Notes: generated by a model not told the origin, from the letters alone. A DNA stretch of 36,043 nt from an uncultured Saprospiraceae bacterium (GCA_937974625.1 CALJVJ010000405.1:1-36043); one strand, 5' to 3'; shown: positions 1-8,969, numbered from the stretch's first letter. Made by a program: numbers and translations.

Positions 1-18
1 TTCTTCTAAAAAATCCAT
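1..18 (-). CDS. 5' end of a leftward gene cut by the window edge
   Basis: An ATG read on the minus strand (18 down to 16) opens a frame MDFLEE that runs off the left edge. Only six codons are visible, so the product cannot be named. The call rests on the open frame and on a TAnnTTTG-type -7 element on the same strand at 64-71, which would give a leader of about 40 nt. The gene would be divergent from tilS. It could equally be a chance ATG. Confidence 0.4.
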
Positions 19-63
19 TGTGTAATTTTTATGATTTGTATTATGCTTTTCTTTATTGAGCTG

Positions 64-71
64 CAAATTTA
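64..71 (-). promoter_or_regulatory. Candidate -7 element for the left-edge gene
   Basis: Read on the minus strand this is TAAATTTG, an exact match to the Bacteroidota -7 consensus TAnnTTTG, about 45 nt upstream of the ATG at 18. No convincing -33 TTTG is visible at the usual 19-20 nt distance, so support is only partial. Confidence 0.3.
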
Positions 72-191
72 TCTAAGCTAAAGGGAAAAAACCCGTTTAT
101 TTGAATAAATTTAAATAGGCTAACAAATAAAAAGGAATAAATCGTTCCTTTTAAAGAATAATGCCGTCTAATTTAGTAACCTTAAATTCGA

Positions 192-222
192 TTTGCATCC
201 AAGTCAATATTTATTAACTTTG
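192..222 (+). promoter_or_regulatory. Bacteroidota-type promoter of tilS
   Basis: TTTG at 192-195, a 19-nt spacer and TAACTTTG at 215-222 match the Bacteroidota primary sigma consensus (TTTG, about 19 nt, TAnnTTTG). Transcription would start near 229, leaving a leader of about 40 nt before the tilS ATG at 270. This is the best promoter match in the window. Confidence 0.6.
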
Positions 223-269
223 GCACTTTCGATAAGCTTTCTGTAAATAGAAAAACTAGACAATTTTTG

Positions 270-1592
270 ATGTTAGTAGCATTCCAAGATTATATTGAAC
301 AAACCGCTTTATTTTCACCAGAAGATAAAATCTTACTCGCCATAAGTGGAGGTGTAGATTCTATGGTAATGGCTAGTTTATTCCATGCAGCAGGATTTAA
401 GTTTGGGATTGCCCATTGTAATTTTCAATTGCGGGGGGAGGCTTCCGATGCAGATGAACAGTTGGTCAAAAAACAAGCAAGAGAATGGGGCGTTCCATTT
501 CATGTGATTCAGTTCAAGACAAAAGAAGAGAGTGGAAAACAGCAGAAGTCTACGGAGCTAATGGCAAGAGAATTACGCTATCAATGGTTTGCCGAATTAA
601 TGCAAACATTTGATTATCAATTTCTTGCAACAGGTCATCATTTGAATGATTCCTTAGAAACATTACTGTATAATTTGGCAAAAGGTACGGGGATTAGAGG
701 CTTGCATGGCATTCCAGTTAAAAACGATAAGACGATTCGGCCACTATCTTTTGCCTCTCGCGATAAGATAGTTAGCTATGCAATTGCTGAAAAAATACCC
801 TTTCGAGAAGATGCCAGCAATCAATCTTTAGAACACAACCGAAATTTGATTAGACATAAAGTCATCCCCCCTTTAAAGGAGATAAATCCTTCTTTAGAAC
901 ATACCTTTTCCAAAACTTTAAAACAATTAAAAGAGACTGAAGCGCTATTTTTATGGGCTGTAAAAGAGCAGCATCAAAAAATGATAACGGAGGAGGCCGA
1001 TGTAGTGAAAGTTAATATGGTTGCCTTAAAAAGTGCAGTCGCTAAATCAACCGTTCTATTTGAAATTATTTACAAGTATGGTTTTAATTCAGACCATGTA
1101 GACCAGATTTTTCGAGCCATCGACAATGTTGGCGCCCAATTCTATTCCAAGACCCATCATATTTTAGTAGGGAGAAAGGAACTATTGATAAAAAGAAAGA
1201 AGCATACGCAAGCCATTTGGGTAAAAATAGAAATGTTACCCGACACGATTAACTTGCCAAAAGGAGCATTATCTGCCACTATTTTAAAAGAGCTACCTGT
1301 TAATCTAAACCAAGGAAAAGCAATTGCATTGGTTGATTTAGCGAAAGTAAAATTACCCTTTATTGTTCGAAAATGGAAAGAAGGAGATAGATTTCAGCCT
1401 TTGGGCATGAAGGGAAAAAGTAAAAAAGTAAGCGAATATTTGAGAGATGAAAAATTGTCTCTTTTTGATAAAGAAGCTGTATTAGTGCTAGAATCAGAAG
1501 GGGAGATTGTGTGGGTGGTCGGTCATCGTTCGGATGAGCGATTTAAGATTACTAAAAATACAAAAGAGATATTACGACTGAGTCGAAGCTGA
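270..1592 (+). CDS. tilS: tRNA(Ile)-lysidine synthase TilS
   Basis: ATP-dependent ligase that attaches lysine to C34 of the tRNA-Ile with anticodon CAU. This turns it into an AUA-reading isoleucine tRNA and is normally essential. The N-terminal PP-loop is clear: SGGVDS at about residues 26-31, followed by the family-typical stretch GIAHCNFQLRGEASDADE. A further match is ATGHHLNDSLET, and the C-terminal TilS domain contains RKWKEGDRFQPLGMKGKSKK. The length of 440 residues is normal for TilS. The frame also opens with TTG at 267, but the ATG at 270 is preferred as the ordinary codon and sits well behind the promoter at 192-222. It appears to be transcribed alone. A 191-bp spacer separates it from the next gene. 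Confidence 0.96.
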   Translation: MLVAFQDYIEQTALFSPEDKILLAISGGVDSMVMASLFHAAGFKFGIAHCNFQLRGEASDADEQLVKKQAREWGVPFHVIQFKTKEESGKQQKSTELMARELRYQWFAELMQTFDYQFLATGHHLNDSLETLLYNLAKGTGIRGLHGIPVKNDKTIRPLSFASRDKIVSYAIAEKIPFREDASNQSLEHNRNLIRHKVIPPLKEINPSLEHTFSKTLKQLKETEALFLWAVKEQHQKMITEEADVVKVNMVALKSAVAKSTVLFEIIYKYGFNSDHVDQIFRAIDNVGAQFYSKTHHILVGRKELLIKRKKHTQAIWVKIEMLPDTINLPKGALSATILKELPVNLNQGKAIALVDLAKVKLPFIVRKWKEGDRFQPLGMKGKSKKVSEYLRDEKLSLFDKEAVLVLESEGEIVWVVGHRSDERFKITKNTKEILRLSRS

Positions 1593-1679
1593 GTTTTATT
1601 AGCCGAATAAATAGCTATCCTAATCTTTAAAGACCTATTCTAAGTTTTAAAACAAGTTTTACCTACGGTTTTCCTACAC

Positions 1680-1704
1680 TTACCACTCACAATTTACCAC
1701 TCAC
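1680..1704. repeat. Short tandem direct repeat
   Basis: TTACCACTCAC occurs at 1680-1690 and again at 1694-1704, a 14-bp period. It lies in the spacer between tilS and the small DUF6435 gene. No function is apparent; slippage is the simplest origin. Confidence 0.6.
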
Positions 1705-1783
1705 CATTAAAAAATAAACCTTTCCTCCAACGACTTGTTTAGTCTTCGATTAGAATCAATTTCAACCTAAAAATTTAAAAAAT

Positions 1784-1960
1784 ATGTTTGGTTTATTTAA
1801 AAAAGACCCCATTAAAAAACTGGAAAAGGAGTACGAGCAATTGATGTCCAAAGCACGGGATGTCCAACGTTCAGGAGATTTAAGAGCTTACGCAGTAATG
1901 ATTGAAGAATCTGAAAATATCTTAACGAAAATAGACGAATTAAGAAATGCAGGGAAATAA
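1784..1960 (+). CDS. Small DUF6435 / Lacal_2735-type protein
   Basis: A 58-residue protein starting MFGLFKKDPIKKLEKEYEQ and ending in RNAGK. The start MFGLFKKDP, the charged helical run and the QRSGDLRAY segment resemble the short DUF6435 (Lacal_2735) family common in Bacteroidota and marine gammaproteobacteria, whose role is unknown. It looks soluble and largely helical, probably a coiled coil, with no signal peptide or membrane segment. Its stop lies inside the next gene: the SDR ATG at 1947 precedes this TAA at 1958-1960, a 14-nt overlap that suggests translational coupling. The family call is from recall of the N-terminal pattern. Confidence 0.8.
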   Translation: MFGLFKKDPIKKLEKEYEQLMSKARDVQRSGDLRAYAVMIEESENILTKIDELRNAGK

Positions 1961-2651
1961 TTATGTAATCGTAGGCGGTAGTTCTGGTATCGGTTTGGCT
2001 TTGGTCAAATTAATAAGTGCAGCAGGAGGAAATGTACTGGTTTTATCCAGAACAGGAACAGCTTTGGATGGTTTATCAAATGTTCAACATCAGCCATTAG
2101 ATATTTTAACGGATGAAATTTCCTCAGATATTTTGCCAACAGAAATTCACGGTGTGGCCTATTGTCCTGGCAGTATTGTGCTAAAGCCATTTCGGTCTTT
2201 AAAGCCAGAACAGTTTCAAGCGGACTTTAATATCAATGTATTAGGAGCCGTAAAAACGCTCAAAGCTTGCTTTAAAGGATTAAAGAAATCGGGTAATGGA
2301 AGTGTTGTTTTATTTAGCACGGTAGCGGTCCAACATGGAATGCCTTTTCATGCTTCCATTGCTGCGGCTAAAGGCGCTATTGAAGGATTAACCCGCTCTT
2401 TATCCGCAGAGTGGGCACCAAATGTACGAGTAAATTGTATAGCGCCTTCTTTGACTGATACCCCATTAGCAGGTCGCCTTTTGGCAACTCCCGAAAAGAA
2501 AGAAGCATCGGGGCAGCGGCATCCATTAAAGCGGGTAGGAGAGGCTGAAGAGATTGCGGAAATGGGTGCTTTCTTACTATCCAATAAAACAGGTTGGATG
2601 ACAGGACAAGTAATCGGATTGGATGGAGGAATGTCTAGGGCGAGGGTTTAA
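1947..2651 (+). CDS. Short-chain dehydrogenase/reductase lacking the catalytic tyrosine
   Basis: A 234-residue classical-size SDR with an N-terminal Rossmann fold. The nucleotide-binding motif GGSSGIG is at residues 10-16, the structural Asn at about 97, Ser124 (FSTVA) matches the catalytic serine, and Lys142 (AAAKGAIEGLTR) matches the catalytic lysine. The C-terminal RVNCIAPSLTDTPLA and GQVIGLDGG are typical of the family. The YxxxK motif reads IAAAK, so the proton-donor tyrosine is Ile138; codon ATT is unambiguous. The protein may bind NAD(P) without ordinary reductase chemistry, or belong to a divergent subgroup. The substrate is unknown. It is cotranscribed and overlapping with the DUF6435 gene. 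The ATG at 1947 is the only start that retains the Rossmann strand. Confidence 0.88.
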   Translation: MQGNNYVIVGGSSGIGLALVKLISAAGGNVLVLSRTGTALDGLSNVQHQPLDILTDEISSDILPTEIHGVAYCPGSIVLKPFRSLKPEQFQADFNINVLGAVKTLKACFKGLKKSGNGSVVLFSTVAVQHGMPFHASIAAAKGAIEGLTRSLSAEWAPNVRVNCIAPSLTDTPLAGRLLATPEKKEASGQRHPLKRVGEAEEIAEMGAFLLSNKTGWMTGQVIGLDGGMSRARV

Positions 2652-2695
2652 AAGTGGTAAATAAGTTTTTGGATTTGTTAGCTTAGTAATAGCCA

Positions 2696-2728
2696 AGACC
2701 TGTTAGATTTCCATAATCTAACAGGTCT
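2696..2728. terminator. Perfect hairpin between convergent genes
   Basis: A perfect 14-bp stem (2696-2709 with 2715-2728) has a 5-nt loop. It lies between the end of the SDR gene (2651) and the end of the leftward glycosidase-like gene (2755). There is no good T-tract on either side, so it is either a bidirectional terminator or a palindromic repeat; compare the hairpin at 35356-35388. Confidence 0.6.
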
Positions 2729-2754
2729 AAACTTTAGACAAGCTTTCTCTAGGT

Positions 2755-5700
2755 TTAATTCGAAACAGGGGTCCCAAAAATCGCTACTTCTCCAATTTTT
2801 GCTGAATTTTGTACTTTAGTAAAGCGTAAATTTTGAGCTACGATATTTAAATTGGTAGCAGGAATCCATCTATTATAAAATTCAGTATAATGTTCAAGTA
2901 TGAGTATCCAATTTCCATTAGCATCTTGATATTCTACTTTAAACGTACCAGCGCTTTCAATATCGTAAATGTAAACAGCATCTAAATTATAAGGTTGTTG
3001 CAAATCGACGACGCTAATGATAGGAGGAAAGCCTAAACCAGGCGTATATTCCTCTCCCCATCTACTAGTAGGAATACCTAATTCTCCACAAACAGGATTC
3101 CCTAAATTAGCTTCATCAAATAATCTGAAAGCCTCTAAATTTTCTGAGTCAGTTATTTCATTAATCCAAGCAGTTTCTACACAAATATAAGTCGGACAAC
3201 TAGGGTCACAATTAGCGTTACCATTATTATTACCGCATTGATTAGCCGCTAGCGTCGTACCCGAAATGGTTTGCACAGTAGATTCGTTATTATCAAAATC
3301 AAAAACGGATAAGTTAAACTGATAATTAGTACTTGGTTGTAAATTGTTGACCTCAAAAGCAATAGGTGCCCTACAAGGGGCAAATGTAAGTGCTATATTA
3401 CCAGGCTGAGCAGTTAATTTATAGTAGGCAATATTTTGATTTACTGGTGCATCCCAACTCAACGTTACCTCTTCGCAATCTATTTGAATAAGGCTAAAAT
3501 TAGAAACACTTCCAGGAGACGGATTATTATTACAATCTCCATTACTAGGTGTTTGAAAAGTAATTACTTCAAGGTCAGTAGGAGCAGTTCCTGAATTTTC
3601 TGCAAAGAGAAAAACTTCATAAACCGTACCTGGCAATAAATTATTTAAGGTATAAAAACTAGTATTAGCAGGAAGTAAAGTTTCTACTAAACTATTGGTG
3701 GTCGTGACGACTAATTTTAGCTGGTTGATATTTGAATTGGTGGGTAAGGTCCAACTAATATTTGCATCATTACAATTTACCACATCAGGGGCGAAATCAG
3801 AAATATCTCCTGAAGGTGGGTCCACCTCTATAAAAGGACTAGCATGAATAACAATTTCGTTAATATTTGCATTGTTATCCGTCTTGGTCAACCGCAAATA
3901 TCTAGCATGTACATCTGGATGTTCAAATAATATCCACTCATTGAATGGATTAGTGAAGTGATTTATGAGCGGTTGCCACATTCCATTTTCATCTAAATAA
4001 TCCACTAAAAACGTACCTGCTGCATTCCCATCAAATAAGAAAATACTATCTAAGTTATATTCTTTTTGTAAATCAAGTCTTGCAATTACGGGAGGAAGCC
4101 CATCAAAAGGGTCAAATTCAAACCCCCACTCTGTGGTAGGATTGGTATTATTCCCGCAAACTGGCGCAGTTGCTTGTTCGTCCACCAAACGAGTAGGGTC
4201 GTAATCATTCGGCTTAATAGGAGTTAAATCCGTAATCCAACTGGGGACTAAACATAATTGGGTAGAACAATTTGGATTACAATTCATCTGACAGTCAGCC
4301 GATGGAAAAGTATTGCTTGATATGGAAAATGGGGGAGAAGTTAAGCCGCCATTATCCACCGTGATGATAGAAAAGTTAAAATTTGTTCCTTCCGGTAAAT
4401 CTTCTACAAATAGTGTTTGAGTATCACCTGTATAAGGGAGAATTTGCGAATTTCCTCCATATTCCACCCTATAATGGGCAATATCTCGGTCAAAAGGAGC
4501 CGTAATGTCAATACTTACAGAATTACAAGAATTATCTGATACAACAGCAGCAGCTACTGTTCCCGGTACAATATTAGGGTTTGCAGCTGCAGGAGTACCA
4601 CACAAGACTAATTCTCCTATTTGTACACCATCATCTTCACTAGCAATAAACCTCAAAAACCTCACAGCTTGATTAGCAGGAAATACATCCGTGAAATACC
4701 GCCATTCATCTGTGCTGATAGTTGGATAAGTAGTGATATCTGTCCAAGGGCCATTGGGAGAATCTGCTCGTTGGATAGTTAATGCTCCGATACCAGCGCC
4801 ATCAAAAAGGGCTAAAATGTCAATATCATAAAAAGCACCTAAGTCCAAACTAAGCCGCTCCTGCGTAACTGACCCATCTGCTGGAAAATCAAAACCCCAG
4901 AAAGTAGAAGGATTCACATTGGGTTGACAAAACGGGTCTAAAGTGGCTTGTTCATCCACTAAGTTCGTAGCATTTTGCAAATTGACAAAAGGGTCAAAAA
5001 TCATACTTGGGTCCAATGGGATTTTACAAGTATTCGATGCATCTAAAGTCATGGTTGTAATCGAACAAATAGGAGGTGCATTTGGATTATTGATATCCAC
5101 ACCAACTCCTTCAGGAATGAGGAAGAAGGTAATCGGCATATTGACAGGTAAGCCTGCTACGGTATAAGTCAGTAAATTTGCATCTATATCATCCGATACT
5201 AAGGTGGCATTTGCCAAAGAAAAATCAGTTACGGTTTGATTTCCTTCCATATACCATAATTGGAATTTTGAGACCCCATTAGTAGCATCCCAATTCACTT
5301 TTAAACTACCACAAGTCTGGTCAGAAACAGATAAGTTAGAAGTACAACCAACACCCGAAGAAAAATTATCCCCTACAATTACAAAAACAGGACTTTCGCT
5401 TACTGGAATTGTCGGATTTGTACCTGTTAGAGGAGAACTAATACCATTGATACTTGGTGTAGCTAATTCTACTAAAGTACCAGCACTAGCTCCTTCCAAA
5501 TCAAGGTTAAAATTATAAGAAGTCCCATCTGAAGTTGGACTCCAAACGGCATAAATTCTTTTGCCTGGAATATTTGGGTCGGTGAATCGGTAAACTCTAG
5601 GACAGCTAAAGTCCGTACAAGTCGTCAAATCTGCATCAAAAACCATGTCTTCCATGACGTTTTTCATGGTAGAAACATAATACCAAGAATCTTTAGGTTT

Positions 5701-6945
5701 AAAGCCATTAGCCTGAGTTTCTAATAAACCAGTACTTGTAAAAACCGTGCAAAACGGTCCCGTACAAGCATCTCTTAAATCAAAAACCATTGCCCTATCA
5801 AATCCTGCCGCAATAGTTTCTAAATAGGACCGAATAATCCACTGTCCTTGAACTTGATATTGGGTAAAATTTCCAATAGTCGGCACACTAATAAAAGAAT
5901 TATTATTCGTATCATATCCAAATTCAGACAACCATAATTCTACACTAGGCATTAAAGAATCTCTGTAAGCAACAAACGGTTCTAAAATAGCGCGAAGTCC
6001 ACCTTCTTCGGGACTAACACCACTAGTTGATTGCGTAAATATTGGGTCATTGCCCAAATATTGGTGTATATTGATGACATCAAAAGGAAGGGGAGCGCCA
6101 GCTGGTCTATTCGTAACCGACCAATCGACAATACTTCTAATATAGTCTAGATTGGCGTCTTCTAATCCTGCTAACACCACTTTCATATTTGGGTCAGCAT
6201 TTTTGATGCCGACCGTACTAATCATCTGGTTGGCGTTGTCTGGGTCAACTACTAAGCCTAAGGTTTGACCATGTCCATCATAATCAGCACTTAGCATGGC
6301 GGCATAAACTTCAGGAGAAAAAATACCGAATTGGTCTGGCTCATTCCAGTTTTCTAAATATTCAATTGCCCCTAAACCAGTAATTGGAAGTTCATTTGAA
6401 GCTAATCGAGGAGCGATAAGCGTATTTTCCCGTCCGGGTGTAAATACCGTATTGCCATATCGAGCAGCATATTGATATAAGTAGGCCGCATGAGCAATAT
6501 AAGAACTAGGCATTAGCGGGTCCGTACCACCAATAATTGGGACCGTATTTAGTGCCGTTTCTGCATTAGGGTCTGTTTGACTAAGAAAAGGGTTGGTCAC
6601 TTGCGGTGTACTCCTTATAGTAACAGGACTAATGGTGATACCAAGATTACTTATCTCCGAATAGTAATCATCATACTGAATAAAGTCAATATAATTAGGA
6701 TTCCAACGATAAAGATTATTAGGGTATGCAGGTGAACCACCATTATTTGGAAAGCCTTCATTAAAGACCCAAGGATGAAATTCACGGATGGTACCCGCTG
6801 CTTCTAATCTATTAATAGGGTCTTGTCCACGCGTGTTCACCCCGATAAAATTATCAACAGTTATCTGAGAAAAGGTTGAGAACGGGAAGGAGAAAAATAG
6901 CAGAAGTATTCCCCACCATTTCACAACGGCAAAGTGATTTGTCAT
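2755..6945 (-). CDS. Secreted glycosidase-like protein with FN3-like and discoidin-like modules
   Basis: A 1396-residue exported protein, presumably acting on polysaccharide outside the cell. Residues 1-27 are a Sec signal peptide (hydrophobic GILLLFFSF, cleavage after STFSQ). Residues of about 30-480 look like a clan GH-A TIM barrel: ENWNEP at 198-203 supplies the likely acid/base Glu202, and WLSEFGYD at 338-345 the likely nucleophile Glu341. The spacing recalls GH39/GH5-like enzymes, but I cannot assign a family. FN3-like modules follow at about 534-635, 795-880, 1045-1132 and 1145-1232. These alternate with three discoidin (F5/8C)-like modules at about 645-783, 895-1036 and 1250-1392, marked by recurring LVDEQAT/LFDEAN segments and IGELVLCG-like ends. 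The discoidin-like modules probably bind sugars. I see no canonical T9SS tail; the protein ends in the third discoidin-like module. The gene appears monocistronic. Confidence 0.75.
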   Translation of the reverse strand: MTNHFAVVKWWGILLLFFSFPFSTFSQITVDNFIGVNTRGQDPINRLEAAGTIREFHPWVFNEGFPNNGGSPAYPNNLYRWNPNYIDFIQYDDYYSEISNLGITISPVTIRSTPQVTNPFLSQTDPNAETALNTVPIIGGTDPLMPSSYIAHAAYLYQYAARYGNTVFTPGRENTLIAPRLASNELPITGLGAIEYLENWNEPDQFGIFSPEVYAAMLSADYDGHGQTLGLVVDPDNANQMISTVGIKNADPNMKVVLAGLEDANLDYIRSIVDWSVTNRPAGAPLPFDVINIHQYLGNDPIFTQSTSGVSPEEGGLRAILEPFVAYRDSLMPSVELWLSEFGYDTNNNSFISVPTIGNFTQYQVQGQWIIRSYLETIAAGFDRAMVFDLRDACTGPFCTVFTSTGLLETQANGFKPKDSWYYVSTMKNVMEDMVFDADLTTCTDFSCPRVYRFTDPNIPGKRIYAVWSPTSDGTSYNFNLDLEGASAGTLVELATPSINGISSPLTGTNPTIPVSESPVFVIVGDNFSSGVGCTSNLSVSDQTCGSLKVNWDATNGVSKFQLWYMEGNQTVTDFSLANATLVSDDIDANLLTYTVAGLPVNMPITFFLIPEGVGVDINNPNAPPICSITTMTLDASNTCKIPLDPSMIFDPFVNLQNATNLVDEQATLDPFCQPNVNPSTFWGFDFPADGSVTQERLSLDLGAFYDIDILALFDGAGIGALTIQRADSPNGPWTDITTYPTISTDEWRYFTDVFPANQAVRFLRFIASEDDGVQIGELVLCGTPAAANPNIVPGTVAAAVVSDNSCNSVSIDITAPFDRDIAHYRVEYGGNSQILPYTGDTQTLFVEDLPEGTNFNFSIITVDNGGLTSPPFSISSNTFPSADCQMNCNPNCSTQLCLVPSWITDLTPIKPNDYDPTRLVDEQATAPVCGNNTNPTTEWGFEFDPFDGLPPVIARLDLQKEYNLDSIFLFDGNAAGTFLVDYLDENGMWQPLINHFTNPFNEWILFEHPDVHARYLRLTKTDNNANINEIVIHASPFIEVDPPSGDISDFAPDVVNCNDANISWTLPTNSNINQLKLVVTTTNSLVETLLPANTSFYTLNNLLPGTVYEVFLFAENSGTAPTDLEVITFQTPSNGDCNNNPSPGSVSNFSLIQIDCEEVTLSWDAPVNQNIAYYKLTAQPGNIALTFAPCRAPIAFEVNNLQPSTNYQFNLSVFDFDNNESTVQTISGTTLAANQCGNNNGNANCDPSCPTYICVETAWINEITDSENLEAFRLFDEANLGNPVCGELGIPTSRWGEEYTPGLGFPPIISVVDLQQPYNLDAVYIYDIESAGTFKVEYQDANGNWILILEHYTEFYNRWIPATNLNIVAQNLRFTKVQNSAKIGEVAIFGTPVSN

Positions 6946-7230
6946 TAGTTTTTGTTTTTAGTCTTATTGCTTAACCTAGGGGGGAGCGGTTAATTTGTGT
7001 TCGAGTCCACTGTATACTAAATTTAAAAAGAACAAAACATGTGAAATGATTTGTGATTTTTAAAATATAAATTAGTTTGATAATCAGGTAATTGGTGTGA
7101 TGGGAATCGAAATATTAATAATAAGTAAGTGGGAACTGCAAGTGGTGGGGGTAAAGGGTTATTAAAACTTAGTGTGAAGGTACGAAAATTAAAGGGCTTA
7201 TGGTATAACTTTTACAAATTTTTTAATATA

Positions 7231-7269
7231 AAAAAGAGCAGCCTAAGATTCTGAAAACCTTAGGCTGCT
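7231..7269 (-). terminator. Orphan intrinsic terminator on the minus strand
   Basis: An 11-bp perfect stem (7237-7247 with 7259-7269) is followed, on the minus strand, by CTTTTTTATA. That is the layout of a Rho-independent terminator for leftward transcription. No leftward gene is recognisable upstream (7270-7658). It may end an unannotated small RNA or insulate the gene that starts at 6945. Confidence 0.6.
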
Positions 7270-7658
7270 TACAACAAATTATAATCCCATGAACAAATAT
7301 AGAACAACTTAGAAGAAAAAAAGTTCCATTAGTACAAAATAATTAGGTTAAACCAACCTAATACAGTAGAATAAAATTTAAGAAAAAACACCTTCCATTT
7401 CTATGTTTTAATATAGAACTTACCTTTGATTTAGTAAAATCAAAAAACTTAAAACACTTACTTGTCTTTTGCCAACAGATGATTGCCAAGGGATATATAC
7501 CAGTTTTTTATCCGAGTTCTAACAATAGGTCATTAATAATCGTTTAACCTACAACAAAAACTGACTATATTTATATCTATTTAAAAGCCGCTCAGCGTTA
7601 TTGAAAGTTATAATTTAAATTTCTTACCTTACTTTTTTATTCTACAAACGCATCATCA
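7270..7658. other. Non-coding stretch upstream of the permease
   Basis: No convincing ORF on either strand. It contains an 8-bp stem hairpin (7342-7349 with 7355-7362, loop AAACC) and an isolated TACCTTTG (7421-7428) matching the -7 consensus on the plus strand but without a good -33. An isolated minus-strand TATATTTG lies at 7294-7301. Promoters for the permease and for a possible leftward RNA are expected here but cannot be fixed. Confidence 0.4.
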
Positions 7659-8969
7659 ATGTCAACAACGAACAATCAACCACAAGCTTTAAAAAGAACC
7701 TTAGGTCCCCTTATGTTATGGGGTTTAGGTGTCGGCTATGTCATTTCAGGTATGTATTTTGGTTGGAATCTTGGATTAGAAAAAGGAGGGACTTTAGGGC
7801 TTGCCGTAGCCACATTTTTCATCATCATTATGTATTTGACCTTTACTTTTAGTTATACCGAATTGGCTTGTGCGATTCCAAAAGCAGGGGGAGCATTTGA
7901 TTACGCGTTAAGAGGCTTAGGGAAAAACTGGGGGTTTTTAGGGGGAATGGCACAAAATATAGAGTTTATTTTTGCGCCTCCCGCCATTGCTATTGCCATT
8001 GGTGCTTACCTTAATAATTTGATGCCCTCTTTATCAATAATACCTATTGCTTTAGTGGCGTACCTGATTTTTACAGGACTAAATATATACGGAGTCAAAG
8101 CTGCAGCTTCTTTTGAACTAATCATTACGATTATAGCTGTAGCTGAGTTACTGATTTTTGCCGGAGCAGCGACACCTCATTTTGAATTCGAAAATCTAAC
8201 AAAAAATGCTTTACCGCATGGTTGGTCAGGCGCATTTGCTGCTATCCCATTCGCCATTTGGTTTTTTCTAGCCATAGAAGGCGTGGCTAACGTTGCAGAA
8301 GAGACGGTCAATCCTCAACGTAATATTTTGATTGGATTTGGCTCAGCCATTTTGACTTTGGTGATGTTATGTATACTGACCTTTTCGACTTCCGTAGGGA
8401 TAGATGGTTGGGAAGCTATTGTTTATGATGCAGATGGAAATGCGTCTGATTCTCCACTTCCATTGGCATTGTCCAGCGCATATGGAGAAGACCATATACT
8501 CTATAAATTGGTCACTTATTTAGGGCTTTTTGGATTAGTTGCTTCTTTTCATGGAATCATTTTAGCGGCGGGTCGGTCTACGTATGAGTTTGGCAAAGTC
8601 GGATATGTTCCCAGGTTTTTAGGGGATGTAAATGCTAAGTTTCAAACACCTGCCAAAGCTTTAATTTTTAATATGGTGATAGGAATCATAGCCTTATTTA
8701 CAGGAAAGACGGGAGAAATTATAACCATTGCTTGTTTTGGGGCATTAAGTTTATATATCATATCGATGGTTTCCATGTTGGCTTTACGCAAAAAAGAACC
8801 GAATTTGAAACGGCCTTTTAAAGTGCCTTTATATCCGATAGCGCCGATTATTGCATTGGTGATAGCGAGTGTTTCTTTTGTGGCGATGACGATTTACAAC
8901 CCGATGTTGGCTTTGATATATTTTGGTATTTTGGCAGTTAGTTTTTTATGGTTTAAAATGAGTAATTGA
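7659..8969 (+). CDS. eat: Ethanolamine-type permease (APC superfamily)
   Basis: A 436-residue polytopic inner-membrane transporter of the amino acid-polyamine-organocation superfamily, with about 12 hydrophobic segments. The N-terminal LGPLMLWGLGVGYVISG followed by YFGWNLGL, the ELACAIPKAGGAFDYA stretch, and WSGAFAAIPFAIWFFLAIEG with VANVAEE match my recollection of the ethanolamine permease (Eat) subgroup. That subgroup imports ethanolamine by proton symport. Charged loops are short and the C-terminal tail is minimal, as expected for APC carriers. The start is the ATG at 7659. No ethanolamine ammonia-lyase genes are present in the window. The next gene, 105 bp downstream, is a glutamine amidotransferase-like protein and could be functionally linked. 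APC membership is near certain; the ethanolamine substrate is good but unproven. Confidence 0.82.
   Translation: MSTTNNQPQALKRTLGPLMLWGLGVGYVISGMYFGWNLGLEKGGTLGLAVATFFIIIMYLTFTFSYTELACAIPKAGGAFDYALRGLGKNWGFLGGMAQNIEFIFAPPAIAIAIGAYLNNLMPSLSIIPIALVAYLIFTGLNIYGVKAAASFELIITIIAVAELLIFAGAATPHFEFENLTKNALPHGWSGAFAAIPFAIWFFLAIEGVANVAEETVNPQRNILIGFGSAILTLVMLCILTFSTSVGIDGWEAIVYDADGNASDSPLPLALSSAYGEDHILYKLVTYLGLFGLVASFHGIILAAGRSTYEFGKVGYVPRFLGDVNAKFQTPAKALIFNMVIGIIALFTGKTGEIITIACFGALSLYIISMVSMLALRKKEPNLKRPFKVPLYPIAPIIALVIASVSFVAMTIYNPMLALIYFGILAVSFLWFKMSN

Noticed and set aside
1784..2651. Toxin-antitoxin pair (small protein overlapping a larger one)
   Set aside because: The products match a DUF6435-type protein and an SDR fold, not any toxin or antitoxin family I know.
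7294..7301. TATATTTG on the minus strand as a promoter
   Set aside because: There is no -33 partner, and transcription from it would hit the terminator at 7231-7269 after about 50 nt.
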